A stretch of 64,000 nucleotides of DNA, from contig DATNBU010000008.1 in the NCBI GenBank assembly GCA_035571835.1, positions 310,001 to 374,000 on the forward strand. Direction: 5' to 3'. Numbering within the stretch: the stretch's first letter is position 1; every line of letters starts with the position of its first letter. The notes under the pieces were generated by a model. The model had not been told where the DNA came from and made no database searches. It saw only the letters and a list, made by a program, of their open reading frames with translations. This DNA is from Candidatus Limnocylindrales bacterium. GTDB taxonomy: Bacteria > Desulfobacterota > Binatia > UBA1149 > CAITLU01. The position numbers and the translations under genes were made by a program. This document shows, piece by piece, positions 28,471 through 41,170 of this stretch.

Positions 28471-30309
28471 ATGACCTCGATTCTCGGGATCTCCGGTTAC
28501 TATCACGACTCCGCGGCTGCCCTTCTGGTGGACGGTCGCATCGTTGCGGCTGCCCAGGAAGAGCGCTTCACGCGCAAGAAGCACGATCACCGCTTCCCGG
28601 AGAACGCGATCCGCTTCTGCCTCGAACAGGCCGGAATGCGGACGGCCGACCTCGATCACGTCGTCTTCTACGACAAGCCGCTTCTGAAGTTCGAGCGCCT
28701 GCTCGAGACCTACCTGGCCTATGCGCCCGCCGGCTTTCCGTCGTTCCTGCGCGCGATGCCGCTGTGGCTGCGGCAGAAGCTCTACATCCCGCGTGAGATC
28801 CGCAAGGGGCTCGGCGGCGAGTACAAGGGCCGCTGCATCTTCACCGAGCATCACGAGTCGCACGCGGCCAGCGCGTTCTTTCCGTCTCCGTTCGAAGAAG
28901 CCGCCGTCATGACGCTGGACGGCGTCGGCGAGTGGGCGACGTCGAGCTGGGGCGTCGGCCGCGGCAACAAGATGCAGCTCAACGCCGAGCTGCGCTTCCC
29001 GCATTCGCTCGGCCTGCTCTATTCGGCGTTCACGTATTACTGCGGCTTCCGCGTCAACTCGGGCGAATACAAGCTCATGGGGCTGGCGCCGTACGGTGAG
29101 CCGCGCTTCGTCGATCTGATCCTGAACAACCTGCTCGACCTCAAGGAAGACGGTTCGTTCCGGATGGACATGTCCTACTTCAATTACTGCCAGGGCCTGA
29201 CGATGACGTCGCCCAAATTCGACCAGCTGTTCGGTGGTCCGGCGCGCGGAGCGGAGACGCTGCTCGACGACCGGCACATGGACATCGCGGCGTCGATCCA
29301 GAAAGTGACCGAAGAGATCATGCTGCGCATGTCGCGGCACGTGCATCGCCAGACCGGAATGAAGAACCTGTGCCTGGCCGGCGGCGTCGCGCTCAACTGT
29401 GTCGGCAACGGCCGCGTGCTGCGCGACGGGCCGTTCGAAAACATCTGGATCCAGCCGGCTGCCGGTGATGCCGGCGGCGCGCTCGGCGCGGCCCAGTTCG
29501 TCTGGCACCAGCTTCTCGACCAGCCGCGCGTCGTCGGCGCGAGCGACAGCCAGTTCGGAAGCCTTCTCGGCCCGCATTACAGCCGCGAGGAAATCCGTGC
29601 GTTCCTCGAGTCGGAGGGCGCAACGGCCCACGAGTACAAGGGTGAGGATGACCTCTGCGAAGCGGTCGCCGACCTGCTCGCCAACGAGAACGTCGTCGGA
29701 TGGTTCCAGGGACGCATGGAGTTCGGCCCTCGTGCGCTCGGCGGGCGCAGCATCCTCGGAGATGCGCGCAGCCGCGAGATGCAGTCGACGATGAACCTGA
29801 AGATCAAGTTTCGCGAATCGTTCCGTCCGTTCGCGCCGTCGGTCCTTGCCGAGCGTTCGAGCGAGTTCTTCGGGATGCGCGCGTCGGACGAGAGCCCGTA
29901 CATGCTGCTGGTGGCGCCGGTGCAGGAGAGCCAGCGGCTCAGCGTCAACGGCGAAGCGAGCAATCTCAAGGGAATCGAGAAGCTGAAGGTCCCGCGTTCG
30001 GTGGTTCCGGCGATCACGCACGTGGACTATTCGGCGCGTGTGCAGACCGTCGATGCCGCTCGTCACGGCCGCTATCGCACCTTGATCGAGAAGTTCGACC
30101 AGAAGACCGGATGTCCGATGCTGATCAACACCAGCTTCAACGTGCGCGGCGAGCCGATCGTCTGCACACCGGCCGACGCGTATCGCTGCTTCCTCGCGAC
30201 CAACATGGACGTGCTCGTGCTCGAAGACTTCGTGCTGCTCAAGAAAGAGCAGGTCGGTGCGAAGGAAATCGACGTCAGCGCATACCTGTCGCAGTTCCAG
30301 CTCGACTGA
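28471..30309 (+). CDS. Carbamoyltransferase, NodU/CmcH family
   Basis: The 612-residue enzyme transfers a carbamoyl group from carbamoyl phosphate via ATP to a hydroxyl on a sugar or natural product. The N-terminal Kae1-like domain has GISGYYHDSAAALLVDG (His12) and the metal-binding HHESH at 127-131, then DGVGEW and GEYKLMGLAPYG; the C-terminal YrdC-like part has FQGRMEFGPRALGGRS and NTSFNVRGEPIVCTP. It leads the set carbamoyltransferase, SxtJ, DUF5989, SGNH hydrolase, all same strand with short gaps. That set recurs in glycan and natural-product loci. The acceptor is unknown; a surface glycan is my guess because of the downstream membrane proteins. Confidence 0.94.
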   Translation: MTSILGISGYYHDSAAALLVDGRIVAAAQEERFTRKKHDHRFPENAIRFCLEQAGMRTADLDHVVFYDKPLLKFERLLETYLAYAPAGFPSFLRAMPLWLRQKLYIPREIRKGLGGEYKGRCIFTEHHESHAASAFFPSPFEEAAVMTLDGVGEWATSSWGVGRGNKMQLNAELRFPHSLGLLYSAFTYYCGFRVNSGEYKLMGLAPYGEPRFVDLILNNLLDLKEDGSFRMDMSYFNYCQGLTMTSPKFDQLFGGPARGAETLLDDRHMDIAASIQKVTEEIMLRMSRHVHRQTGMKNLCLAGGVALNCVGNGRVLRDGPFENIWIQPAAGDAGGALGAAQFVWHQLLDQPRVVGASDSQFGSLLGPHYSREEIRAFLESEGATAHEYKGEDDLCEAVADLLANENVVGWFQGRMEFGPRALGGRSILGDARSREMQSTMNLKIKFRESFRPFAPSVLAERSSEFFGMRASDESPYMLLVAPVQESQRLSVNGEASNLKGIEKLKVPRSVVPAITHVDYSARVQTVDAARHGRYRTLIEKFDQKTGCPMLINTSFNVRGEPIVCTPADAYRCFLATNMDVLVLEDFVLLKKEQVGAKEIDVSAYLSQFQLD

Positions 30310-30328
30310 GGAAGGAGGAGGATCGGCG

Positions 30329-30742
30329 ATGGCAATGGTCGAGATCAACTGGAGTCCTAGCCGCAAGGAGCTGAGGCAGTTCGGGTTCCTGTGCCTGTTC
30401 TTCTTCGGCGGCCTGGCGGCGTGGCACGGCTACAAGAAAGGCGTGACCACCGGCGTCGAGGTTCTCGCGGTGCTTGCGGCGGTCGGCGGCGTGCTCGGCG
30501 CGGCGGCACCGCAGCTTCTCAAATGGATTTACGTCGGTTGGATGGTCGCGGTCTATCCGATCGGATGGACGGTTTCGCACCTGCTGCTCGGCTTCATCTA
30601 CTACGCCGTGCTGACGCCGATCGGCGTGCTGATCCGCGCGCTCGGCCACGACCCGATGAACCGCAAGCTGGATCGAAGCGCGACGACGTACTGGACGACA
30701 CACGAGCAGGCGCCTGTAGCCCGCTACTTCCGGCAGTTCTGA
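30329..30742 (+). CDS. SxtJ-family membrane protein
   Basis: The 137-residue protein has three to four membrane helices (FGFLCLFFFGGLAAWHGYKK, VLAVLAAVGGVLGAAAPQLL, IYVGWMVAVYPIGWTVSHLL) and the family ending DPMNRKLDR...YW. SxtJ proteins were named from saxitoxin clusters and almost always sit beside a NodU-type carbamoyltransferase. The start ATG 30329 has GGAAGGAGGAG just upstream; the longer open frame runs back into the enzyme gene. The role is not known; assisting transfer at the membrane is plausible. Confidence 0.85.
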   Translation: MAMVEINWSPSRKELRQFGFLCLFFFGGLAAWHGYKKGVTTGVEVLAVLAAVGGVLGAAAPQLLKWIYVGWMVAVYPIGWTVSHLLLGFIYYAVLTPIGVLIRALGHDPMNRKLDRSATTYWTTHEQAPVARYFRQF

Positions 30743-30788
30743 ACGGCTGCAAGCCGCGCGAAATTTTTCTCTCGAGGACATAGACGAC

Positions 30789-31001
30789 ATGGCGGACAAC
30801 GCACCACGAAACAGCGGTCGCAGCGAGTTCGAAAGGGAAGCAGGGCAGGGCCAGACCGGTCTTGCCGGCGAGTTCATCGACTACCTGCGCCAGAACAAGA
30901 AGTGGTGGATCACTCCGATCGTGGTCGTGCTGCTCATGGTCGGCGCGCTCGTGATTTTCGGAGGCAGCGCCGCCGCTCCGTTCATCTACACGCTGTTCTA
31001 G
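30789..31001 (+). CDS. DUF5989 small membrane protein
   Basis: The 70-residue protein has an acidic and polar N-terminus and one helix pair at the C-terminus, with the DUF5989 core EFIDYLRQNKKWWITPIVVV and the GxxAPFIYTLF end. It regularly accompanies SxtJ and the carbamoyltransferase. Its function is unknown. The 46-bp gap to sxtJ and the shared strand indicate one operon. Confidence 0.85.
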   Translation: MADNAPRNSGRSEFEREAGQGQTGLAGEFIDYLRQNKKWWITPIVVVLLMVGALVIFGGSAAAPFIYTLF

Positions 31002-31022
31002 GCCAGGACCGGAACGACCGCA

Positions 31023-32129
31023 TTGAGTGCACCGCCGCGCCACCGGGCGCTTTTCGGCGCCGTGGCGGCCGCGATCGTCACGGTGGCAAGCCTTGCGGCG
31101 AGCGAGGTCGTTCTGCGGCTCGTCGACTATCCTCCCGCGAGCTTCTCGCCATGGATCCGAAGCGACGTGTTCGGATTCCGGCTGGCGCCCGGAATCTCCG
31201 TTCGAATGCGCGGTCCCGAATACGACGTTGGCGTCGCGACCAATTCGCTCGGCATGCGCGACGACGAGCCGGCTGCGCCCGCCACGAGGCCGCGCGTGCT
31301 GCTGCTCGGCGATTCGTTCGCGATGGGGTACGGCGTCGAGCGCGGGAGCATTTTTGCTGACCGGCTCGAGAAAGAGCTTTCGATCGATGTGGTCAATGCG
31401 GGCACCGGCGGCTACGAGATCATCCAGCAGCCGCGCGTGCTCGCCGAGTTTGCGCCGCGGCTTCATCCCGACGCGGTTCTTTACGCGCTCTATCTCGGAA
31501 ACGATCTTGCGCAGAACGACGAGTGGGAGGTGCGCAAGGACGGAACGCTGCACAACCTCGTGCGCGAATACCCGGTCCGGCAGCCGCACGAGATCAAGCT
31601 CGTCCGCCTCGTTCGCGATTTTCTTTACGGCGTTCGCAAGGGACGGAGCGAAAAGGAAGGCGAATGGCTGCCGTTCGAGGGCTACCTGGGCCTGTGCGAG
31701 AGGACGCTCGGCCCGGAAGCGAAGAAGGACTACGACGACGCGTCGGCGCTGCTCAGCGCGCTCGCGGAAACCAGCCGGCAACTGTCGCTGCCGCTGCTCG
31801 TGCTGATGCTTCCGTATCGCTCGATGGTCGAGCCCGAGGCGCGGGCGAGCCTCGAACGAAAGATTCCTGACCTGGCGGCGCGCTACGATCTGTCACAGCC
31901 CGCACGGGTGATCGGCGAACGCATGACGGCTCTCGGCATCGACCACATCGACGCGACGGAGTTTCTCACCGACGAGCATCGCCGCACCGGCGACGAGCTT
32001 TTCTATCCGGTCGACGGCCATCTGACGGTCGCCGGCCATGATGCGGTCGCGCGCTTCGTTGCGCCGCGGCTCGGCGAGCTGCTCGGACAACGCGGCCGCC
32101 TGCGCAACGATTCGCACGATCATTTGTAA
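31023..32129 (+). CDS. SGNH/GDSL-type hydrolase, membrane-anchored
   Basis: The 368-residue protein has an N-terminal membrane segment (FGAVAAAIVTVASLAASEVVL) and an SGNH fold: block I LLLGDSFAMGYGV with nucleophile Ser98, block III LYLGNDLAQNDEW, and a C-terminal Asp-x-His in YPVDGHLTVAGHD. It probably acts in the periplasm as an esterase or acyltransferase on a surface polymer. The start is TTG 31023, in frame and directly after the DUF5989 gene (21 bp). It is the last gene of the carbamoyltransferase cassette; tRNA-Leu follows. Confidence 0.83.
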   Translation: MSAPPRHRALFGAVAAAIVTVASLAASEVVLRLVDYPPASFSPWIRSDVFGFRLAPGISVRMRGPEYDVGVATNSLGMRDDEPAAPATRPRVLLLGDSFAMGYGVERGSIFADRLEKELSIDVVNAGTGGYEIIQQPRVLAEFAPRLHPDAVLYALYLGNDLAQNDEWEVRKDGTLHNLVREYPVRQPHEIKLVRLVRDFLYGVRKGRSEKEGEWLPFEGYLGLCERTLGPEAKKDYDDASALLSALAETSRQLSLPLLVLMLPYRSMVEPEARASLERKIPDLAARYDLSQPARVIGERMTALGIDHIDATEFLTDEHRRTGDELFYPVDGHLTVAGHDAVARFVAPRLGELLGQRGRLRNDSHDHL

Positions 32130-32253
32130 ATCGCCGCCGCGGATGGTGTCGTTCGAGCCGGGGACAAGCCTGGGCGAGCCCGGGCAGGCTCGGGGCAAGT
32201 CCGGGACAGATATAAGGAAGGCAGCAGTCGCGACGACGAGACGACGGGGACGT

Positions 32254-32337
32254 GCGAGAGTGGCGGAACTGGCAGACGCACTGGACTTAGGATCCAGCCC
32301 GATTCGTCGGATGGGGGTTCGAGTCCCCCCTCTCGCA
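32254..32337 (+). tRNA. tRNA-Leu (anticodon TAG)
   Basis: The acceptor arms GCGAGAG (32254-32260) and CTCTCGC (32330-32336) pair fully, followed by the discriminator A. The anticodon stem CTGGA/TCCAG closes the loop with TAG at 32288-32290. A long variable arm (CCGATTCGTCGG) marks a class II tRNA, and GGTTCGAGTCC is the T-loop. CCA is not encoded. It is read on the same strand as its neighbours. Confidence 0.96.
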
Positions 32338-32479
32338 TTTTTCGTCCTTTTCCCCTCGCACTGACCGCGATGACCGGGACGCAGAAGCAGCACGAAGATC
32401 ACGCGCGAAAACCAGAGCGCCGGCCATCTGCTCCGATCGCGATTTTCACGATGCAACCACGCAGGATACCGTAACGGCA

Positions 32480-33784
32480 ATGTCGGAAATTCAGTCCACA
32501 GTAGAAGAACAGGGAATTCATCGAACGCTCAAGGTTTCGGTCTCGCCCGAACACGTGCGCGGCTGTTTCGACCGCGCGTACAGGAGCCTTCAGAACAAGG
32601 CGCAGCTCAAGGGCTTCCGCAAGGGAAAAGCCCCGCGACCGATGCTCGAGAAGTTCTACGGCGCCGAAGTCGAGCGCGACGTGCTGACCGAGCTGATCGA
32701 GGAGGGCTGCACGCAGACGATCCGCGAGCACAAGCTCGACATCGTGACTCCTCCGCGCCTGGTCAAGCACGAATACGCCGAGGGCGGGCTGTCGTTCGAG
32801 GCTGCCGTCGATGTACGTCCCGACGTCGAGCTCGGACAATATCTGGGTTTGCCCGCCGAAAAGCTCATCGTGCGTGTGGAAGACACGCACGTCGACGCCG
32901 CCCTCGAAGCGATGCGCAACCGCATGGCAGTGCTGCGCGTCGAGGAAGAGCGCACGACGGTCGAGAACGGAGACGTCATCGTCTTTACGATGTTCGGTTT
33001 CGAAGGCGACAAGGCCGTTCCCGGAACGGCCGGCGAAGGCATCCTGCTCGAAGTCGGTTCGGGTCGCTTTCCGGAAGACTTCGAGAAGCAGCTTCCCGGC
33101 ATCGAGCGCGGAAAGAAGTCACCGATCATGGTGACGTTCTCCGAAGAGCACGGCGACGAGAGTCTTCGCGGCAAGACCATCCGCTTCGAAGTCACCGTCA
33201 CCGAGATCAAGGTCAAGGTGCTTCCGCCGCTCGACGACAACCTCGCGGCAGAAGCCGGAATCGACGGCGTCGAGACGCTCGACCAGCTCCGCGCAAAGAT
33301 CCGCGAAGATCTCTCCGAGCGGGCGCGGCGCGACGCCGACCGGCGCATGCAGAACGCGCTCGTCGGCAAGCTCGTCGAGAGCCACGACTTCGAAGTTCCG
33401 AACGAGCTGCTGCACGAGACCATCCACGGCTACATGCACGAGATGGGAGCGAAGCCGGCCCACGACAGCGAAGAGTCGAAAAATCTTCACGAGGCGCTTG
33501 CGCCGCGCGCGCGCGGCGAGCTGCGGGCGGGTTTCATACTGGATGCGATCGCGAAGGCTGAGGAGCTCGACGTGACCAAGGAGGAGCTCGAAAACCGCCT
33601 TCGTGCGCATCTCGCGTCGGCCGGTCGCAGAGTCGAAGAGGTCCGTCGTCACTACTCGCAGCCGCACGCGATCGCGGAGCTGCGCCGCAACATGCTCCGC
33701 GAAAAAGCCGCGGAACGAGTCTTCGCTTCGGCCACTGTGCAGGAGCGTGAAGTCGAGGAGAGCAAAGTTGCCGACCGTGGGTAA
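32480..33784 (+). CDS. tig: Trigger factor, ribosome-associated chaperone and prolyl isomerase
   Basis: The 434-residue protein matches trigger factor in length and domain order. The ribosome-binding loop GFRKGKAP is at 45-52, the FKBP-type isomerase domain occupies about 160-250 (ENGDVIVFTMFGFEGDKAVP, GKTIRFEVTVTEIKVKVLPP), and the C-terminal helical arms follow. It binds L23 at the exit tunnel and shields nascent chains. It heads the classical order tig, clpP, clpX, lon, with 45, 23 and 125 bp between genes. The C-terminal arms are charged, ending in a non-conserved tail. Confidence 0.96.
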   Translation: MSEIQSTVEEQGIHRTLKVSVSPEHVRGCFDRAYRSLQNKAQLKGFRKGKAPRPMLEKFYGAEVERDVLTELIEEGCTQTIREHKLDIVTPPRLVKHEYAEGGLSFEAAVDVRPDVELGQYLGLPAEKLIVRVEDTHVDAALEAMRNRMAVLRVEEERTTVENGDVIVFTMFGFEGDKAVPGTAGEGILLEVGSGRFPEDFEKQLPGIERGKKSPIMVTFSEEHGDESLRGKTIRFEVTVTEIKVKVLPPLDDNLAAEAGIDGVETLDQLRAKIREDLSERARRDADRRMQNALVGKLVESHDFEVPNELLHETIHGYMHEMGAKPAHDSEESKNLHEALAPRARGELRAGFILDAIAKAEELDVTKEELENRLRAHLASAGRRVEEVRRHYSQPHAIAELRRNMLREKAAERVFASATVQEREVEESKVADRG

Positions 33785-33829
33785 ACCCTATACCCTCCCA
33801 CTCAGAAGGCCTGATTTCGCGAGGTTAGC

Positions 33830-34423
33830 ATGAATTTGGTACCCATGGTCGTTGAGACCACCGGTCGGGGAGAGCGTGCTTACGACATTTATTCGAGGCT
33901 GCTCAAAGAGCGCATCGTCTTCCTGTCGTCCGACGTCAACGACATCACCGCCTCGCTCGTAACTGCGCAATTTCTATTCCTTGAGTCCGAGGATCCGGAC
34001 AAGGACATCTATCTCTATCTGAATTCCCCGGGCGGGTCGGTCACGGCCGGTATGGCCATCTATGACACGATGCAGTACATCCGCCCCCCCGTTTCGACGC
34101 TCTGCATCGGACAGGCGGCGAGCATGGGCGCGATCCTCCTGGCCGCAGGAGCCACAGGAAAGCGCTATGCATTGCCTCACGCCCGCATCATGATCCATCA
34201 GCCGATGGGTGGCGTGCAGGGACAGGCAAGCGACATCGCCATTCAGGCCAAGGAGATCTTGAGGATCCGGGAAGAGCTCAATGATATCCTTGCCAAACAT
34301 TCGGGTCAGTCGCTCGCGGTCATCGAACGCGAGACCGACAGGGACCGGTTCATGACGGGGCTGGAGGCGAAGGAGTTCGGGATCGTCGATCAGGTGATTA
34401 CGTCCCGACCCGGCGTCTCCTAG
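33830..34423 (+). CDS. clpP: ATP-dependent Clp protease proteolytic subunit
   Basis: The 197-residue serine protease forms the tetradecameric barrel that ClpX feeds. The catalytic Ser98 is in [11 protein letters not shown] and His123 in [11 protein letters not shown]; the Asp lies in the ETDRDRFM region. NSPGGSV (65-71) is the oxyanion-proximal loop. The start ATG 33830 has GCGAGG upstream; initiation at Met6 is possible. The propeptide is short. It is 23 bases ahead of clpX. Confidence 0.97.
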   Translation: MNLVPMVVETTGRGERAYDIYSRLLKERIVFLSSDVNDITASLVTAQFLFLESEDPDKDIYLYLNSPGGSVTAGMAIYDTMQYIRPPVSTLCIGQAASMGAILLAAGATGKRYALPHARIMIHQPMGGVQGQASDIAIQAKEILRIREELNDILAKHSGQSLAVIERETDRDRFMTGLEAKEFGIVDQVITSRPGVS

Positions 34424-34446
34424 GAAGTGGGACTGCGGAGTCGAGC

Positions 34447-35700
<1,254 letters not shown>

Positions 35701-35825
35701 CGGCTCGAATGGCGGAGATCTCGCGGCCGGCGAGTCGAGAAGACTTGCTGCCGGATCGGCGAAGGACCATGGATGGACCAGTGGAGAGCGGCTGAGGCAG
35801 GCAGGGCTGGAAGGAGAAGATAGCG

Positions 35826-38348
<2,523 letters not shown>

Positions 38349-38369
38349 TTCTGTTTCCCGGCTGAAATC

Positions 38370-38401
38370 GAAAAGGCGTCTTCGAAAGAAGGCGCCTTTT
38401 C
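38370..38401 (+). terminator. Intrinsic terminator after lon
   Basis: A 14-bp stem, GAAAAGGCGTCTTC paired with GAAGGCGCCTTTTC (one G-U), closes a GAAA tetraloop and leads into TTTTCGTTTC. It lies 22 bases after the lon stop and 16 before tRNA-Val, so it separates the protease block from the tRNA. Confidence 0.88.
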
Positions 38402-38416
38402 GTTTCAAGCCGTCCC

Positions 38417-38492
38417 GGGCGGTTAGCTCAGTCGGAAGAGCATCGGTTTTACACGCCGAGGGTCGCTGGTTCGAGCCCAGCACCGCCCACCA
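38417..38492 (+). tRNA. tRNA-Val (anticodon TAC)
   Basis: A 76-base gene with CCA encoded at 38490-38492. Acceptor GGGCGGT pairs with ACCGCCC, the D-arm contains TTAGCTCAGTCGG, the anticodon stem TCGGT/GCCGA closes the loop TTTACAC with TAC at 38450-38452, and the T-arm contains GCTGGTTCGAGCCCAGC. It is six bases from the 3' end of the convergent epoxide-hydrolase-like gene. Confidence 0.97.
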
Positions 38493-38498
38493 AATCTC

Positions 38499-38876
38499 TC
38501 AACCCAGCGGGATTCCCGTCGCGTCCAGCCACGTGCGATAATCGAAGTAATCGCGATGCGCGCTGATCTTTCCGCCGCGCACTTCGAAGACCCCGGCGAC
38601 GGGCAGATCGAGCACGTTCTTTCCCCAGCGAAACCGGTCGATGCGTTCGGTGAACACCACCGGGCCGTCGGACGCGACGTTCAGGTTCACGATCTCGATC
38701 GAGTCCATGAGCTTGGCGAATCCAAGGAAGGCCGCGCGAATGGCCGGTGCGCCGACCGCCGCCGGCACCGGGATGTTGTGGTAAACCGCATCGTCGGCGA
38801 AGAAACCCATCAGCACGTCGATGTCGCCGCGAGGCCACGCGTCGAGAAAATCGAGGACAACTTTCGTCGGATTCAT
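38499..38876 (-). CDS. Limonene-1,2-epoxide-hydrolase-like protein (SnoaL fold)
   Basis: The 125-residue protein has the cone-shaped SnoaL-like fold and the residues used by limonene epoxide hydrolase: Tyr32 and Asn34 (AVYHNIP), Arg78 and Asp80 (FTERIDRF), and Asp109 (HRDYFD). The spacings agree closely with the characterised enzyme, which opens an epoxide by direct water attack. It ends a run of minus-strand genes for an SDR, an amidohydrolase and an FAD oxygenase, so it may process an epoxide made by the latter. The exact substrate, terpene or sterol-like, is an inference. Confidence 0.85.
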   Translation of the reverse strand: MNPTKVVLDFLDAWPRGDIDVLMGFFADDAVYHNIPVPAAVGAPAIRAAFLGFAKLMDSIEIVNLNVASDGPVVFTERIDRFRWGKNVLDLPVAGVFEVRGGKISAHRDYFDYRTWLDATGIPLG

Positions 38877-38904
38877 TGCTGCTCCTTCGCGTCATTCCAT
38901 GCGG

Positions 38905-39666
38905 TCATTGCGCCACGTAGCCGCCGTCGACCACGAGCGCATGCCCGGTGACGAACGACGCGCGATCCGACAAGAGCCACACGGCGGCCTCCGCTACTTC
39001 GGCCGCTGTTCCGAGTCGGCCCATCGGTTTCATCCCGACGAGCGCATCGACGAGGCCTTCCCGGGCCTGCGCCAGCCGGTCGAGCATCGGAGTTTCAATC
39101 ACTCCGGGACAGATCGCGTTCACGCGGACCCCGGACCTTGCGGATTCGATCGCAGCCGTTTTCATGAGTCCCAGCACGGCATGCTTGCTCGCCACATAAG
39201 CGGAGAACGCCCCGGCGCCGACGAGGCCCGCGATCGACGACGTGCATACGATCGAGCCGCGCCCGCGCCCCGTCATCTGTGGGACAATGACGCGCAGGCA
39301 GTTCCACACGCCAATCACATTGACCTCGAGCACGCGCCGGAAAGTCACCTCGTCGTATTCGTCGAGTGACGCGACACGGCCTTCGATGCCGGCGTTGAGA
39401 AATGCGCCGTCCACTTGGCCGAGCACTTCCGATGCGCGGGCGAACAGCGCGTCGACCTCGGCGCTGCAGGTTACGTCACAGATCACAGCGACGGCCGTGC
39501 CGCCGGCATCGCGGATTTCGCATGCGGCATCCTCGCTACCCCGCGCATCCACATCGGCGACTGCGACGCGGGCTCCTTCACGCGCGCAGGCGAGCGCTGC
39601 GCTGCGGCCGATGCCCGATGCGCCGCCCGTGATCACGATGCCTCTTCCTTCCAGACAGCCGCTCAT
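38905..39666 (-). CDS. Short-chain dehydrogenase/reductase
   Basis: The 253-residue enzyme has a Rossmann fold with TGGASGIG (13-20), NAG at 91-93, and a catalytic Ser144, Tyr157, Lys161 set (CTSSIAG, YVASK). Acidic residues after the second strand (VADVDARG) favour NAD over NADP. It oxidises an alcohol or reduces a ketone; family-wide sequence does not narrow this. Start ATG 39666 precedes MSGCLEGRGIVITGG; frame beyond is spurious. It lies 10 bases downstream of the amidohydrolase and 28 bases upstream of the epoxide-hydrolase-like gene, an operon-like spacing. Confidence 0.92.
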   Translation of the reverse strand: MSGCLEGRGIVITGGASGIGRSAALACAREGARVAVADVDARGSEDAACEIRDAGGTAVAVICDVTCSAEVDALFARASEVLGQVDGAFLNAGIEGRVASLDEYDEVTFRRVLEVNVIGVWNCLRVIVPQMTGRGRGSIVCTSSIAGLVGAGAFSAYVASKHAVLGLMKTAAIESARSGVRVNAICPGVIETPMLDRLAQAREGLVDALVGMKPMGRLGTAAEVAEAAVWLLSDRASFVTGHALVVDGGYVAQ

Positions 39667-39676
39667 CGAAACCTCC

Positions 39677-41170
39677 TCACGATCGCCGCGCAACGAAGCC
39701 GTATGCGGCATGACTCGGCGATGCTCCGGCGGCGAGGTACTCGCCGCGCAGTCTCGAAAAGCCGTCGCCCGTCGCGGCGCCGGCGACGTGCGTGTTCGCG
39801 TCGATGTTGTAGAGGCGGGCGGCATTGCGACCGAGGATGGCGCGCTTGACCGGGCCGTCGGCATCACCGAGCGGCGCGAAGCCGTGCTGCTTCTGCAGGT
39901 CGCCCGGAATCTCGATGCGCCGGAACGCTTCGATCTGCCACTGCGGCGATCCGTACCAGACCGCATCGGTTCCCCACAGCACGCGATCGCTGCCGAGTCC
40001 GCGGATCAGCGTGCCGAGCATCGCAGCGCAGTGTCGCGGGTGCGTGATCACCGAGCTCGCAAAGCTGGTGCCGAGCTCGCCGTAGACGTTCGAAACCCCG
40101 TGTTTAGCGGGAATTTCGGCGAGGTCGGTCACCCAGTCCGTGCGGCCGGTGCTTTCGAACTGCGCCAGGCTTTCTTCGGGAGAAGTCAGGAAAGGCTTGA
40201 GCGCCGAATGGTAGATGATGAAATTCAGATCCGGCCAGTCTTTCGCGGCGCGGGGCAGATCGTCGACCATTGCGTAGCGCCAGTTCTTCCACGACGTGAG
40301 GTAATCGGCAGGAAGCAGGCCCTTGTGAATGCAGACGTTGCGGATGCCGGCCTTGCGCATCTTTTCGTAGGCCGGATACATCAGCTTCTCGTCGTCGAGC
40401 CGCCACGGGTATCCGGACGGCGCGAGCGGATCGCCGACCGTATAGCCTTTCCAGCTGTCGGGTTTCAGAACGGCGACAGCGCGGTCGATCTCGTCGAGCC
40501 AGCCGGGCTGACCCGGCCGGATGACGGCGTGACACAGCAGCCGCCGCGATCCGGCGATCGCGTTGACGATGGCGCGGGCTCGCGCGAGATCTTCGTTGTC
40601 GAGAATCATGTTGTCGGCCGAATCACTCGGTGCGGCCGACAGCAGCGCAATGGTCGTGTCGCTGTCGAGGAAGACTTCCTTGACGTAGTTCTCGAACTTG
40701 TAGCGCTGCATCGTGACGCCTTCGGCGGCAAGCGTCGGATTCCAGCGCTTCGCGTACTCACCGAGCGCGAGGATGCCGTCCCACGTGAAGTCGTCGCGGA
40801 CGAAGTGGTTCTGCACGTCGAATACGAACTGTCCGCGGAGTTTCGCCGCACGATCGGCCGCGGCGTCGGGGTCGGCGGCCTCAGCGACTCCGACGTCGAA
40901 CAGTGCACCATAGACCGAGTTCATCACGAGAAACGCGGCCGCCATGCCGCAGCCCGTGCGCAGGAAGTCGCGGCGGGTAAGACCGAGCTTCGCCCCGCCG
41001 AGGGCCGCCGCTTCGAGCAGTGCGCGTTCGACGCGCTGCTGGTCCCGGCTCTGGCGCGGCGGGACGTGCTCGCCGTTTGAAACGACCTGGGTCGGAATCG
41101 GCAGGCGAGGCAGCACGCTTTCGGCCGCTGCCGTCTGCGATCGTTGCCGTTCATTGAGCCAGATCGACAT
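39677..41170 (-). CDS. Amidohydrolase 2-family protein with internal Tat-like signal
   Basis: The 497-residue protein has an Amidohydrolase 2 TIM barrel, as in ACMSD-type decarboxylases and related hydrolases: FVFDVQNHFV, IRNVCIHKG, IIYHSALKP and RVLWGTDAVWYG. A Tat-like motif TRRDFLRTGCGMAAAFLVM begins at about residue 65, so the export signal follows a polar extension of more than 60 residues; either the extension is cut off or a later start is used. Start ATG 41170 overlaps the FAD oxygenase gene by 20 bases. Whether it hydrolyses or decarboxylates is not decidable. A periplasmic location is probable if the Tat signal works. Confidence 0.8.
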   Translation of the reverse strand: MSIWLNERQRSQTAAAESVLPRLPIPTQVVSNGEHVPPRQSRDQQRVERALLEAAALGGAKLGLTRRDFLRTGCGMAAAFLVMNSVYGALFDVGVAEAADPDAAADRAAKLRGQFVFDVQNHFVRDDFTWDGILALGEYAKRWNPTLAAEGVTMQRYKFENYVKEVFLDSDTTIALLSAAPSDSADNMILDNEDLARARAIVNAIAGSRRLLCHAVIRPGQPGWLDEIDRAVAVLKPDSWKGYTVGDPLAPSGYPWRLDDEKLMYPAYEKMRKAGIRNVCIHKGLLPADYLTSWKNWRYAMVDDLPRAAKDWPDLNFIIYHSALKPFLTSPEESLAQFESTGRTDWVTDLAEIPAKHGVSNVYGELGTSFASSVITHPRHCAAMLGTLIRGLGSDRVLWGTDAVWYGSPQWQIEAFRRIEIPGDLQKQHGFAPLGDADGPVKRAILGRNAARLYNIDANTHVAGAATGDGFSRLRGEYLAAGASPSHAAYGFVARRS

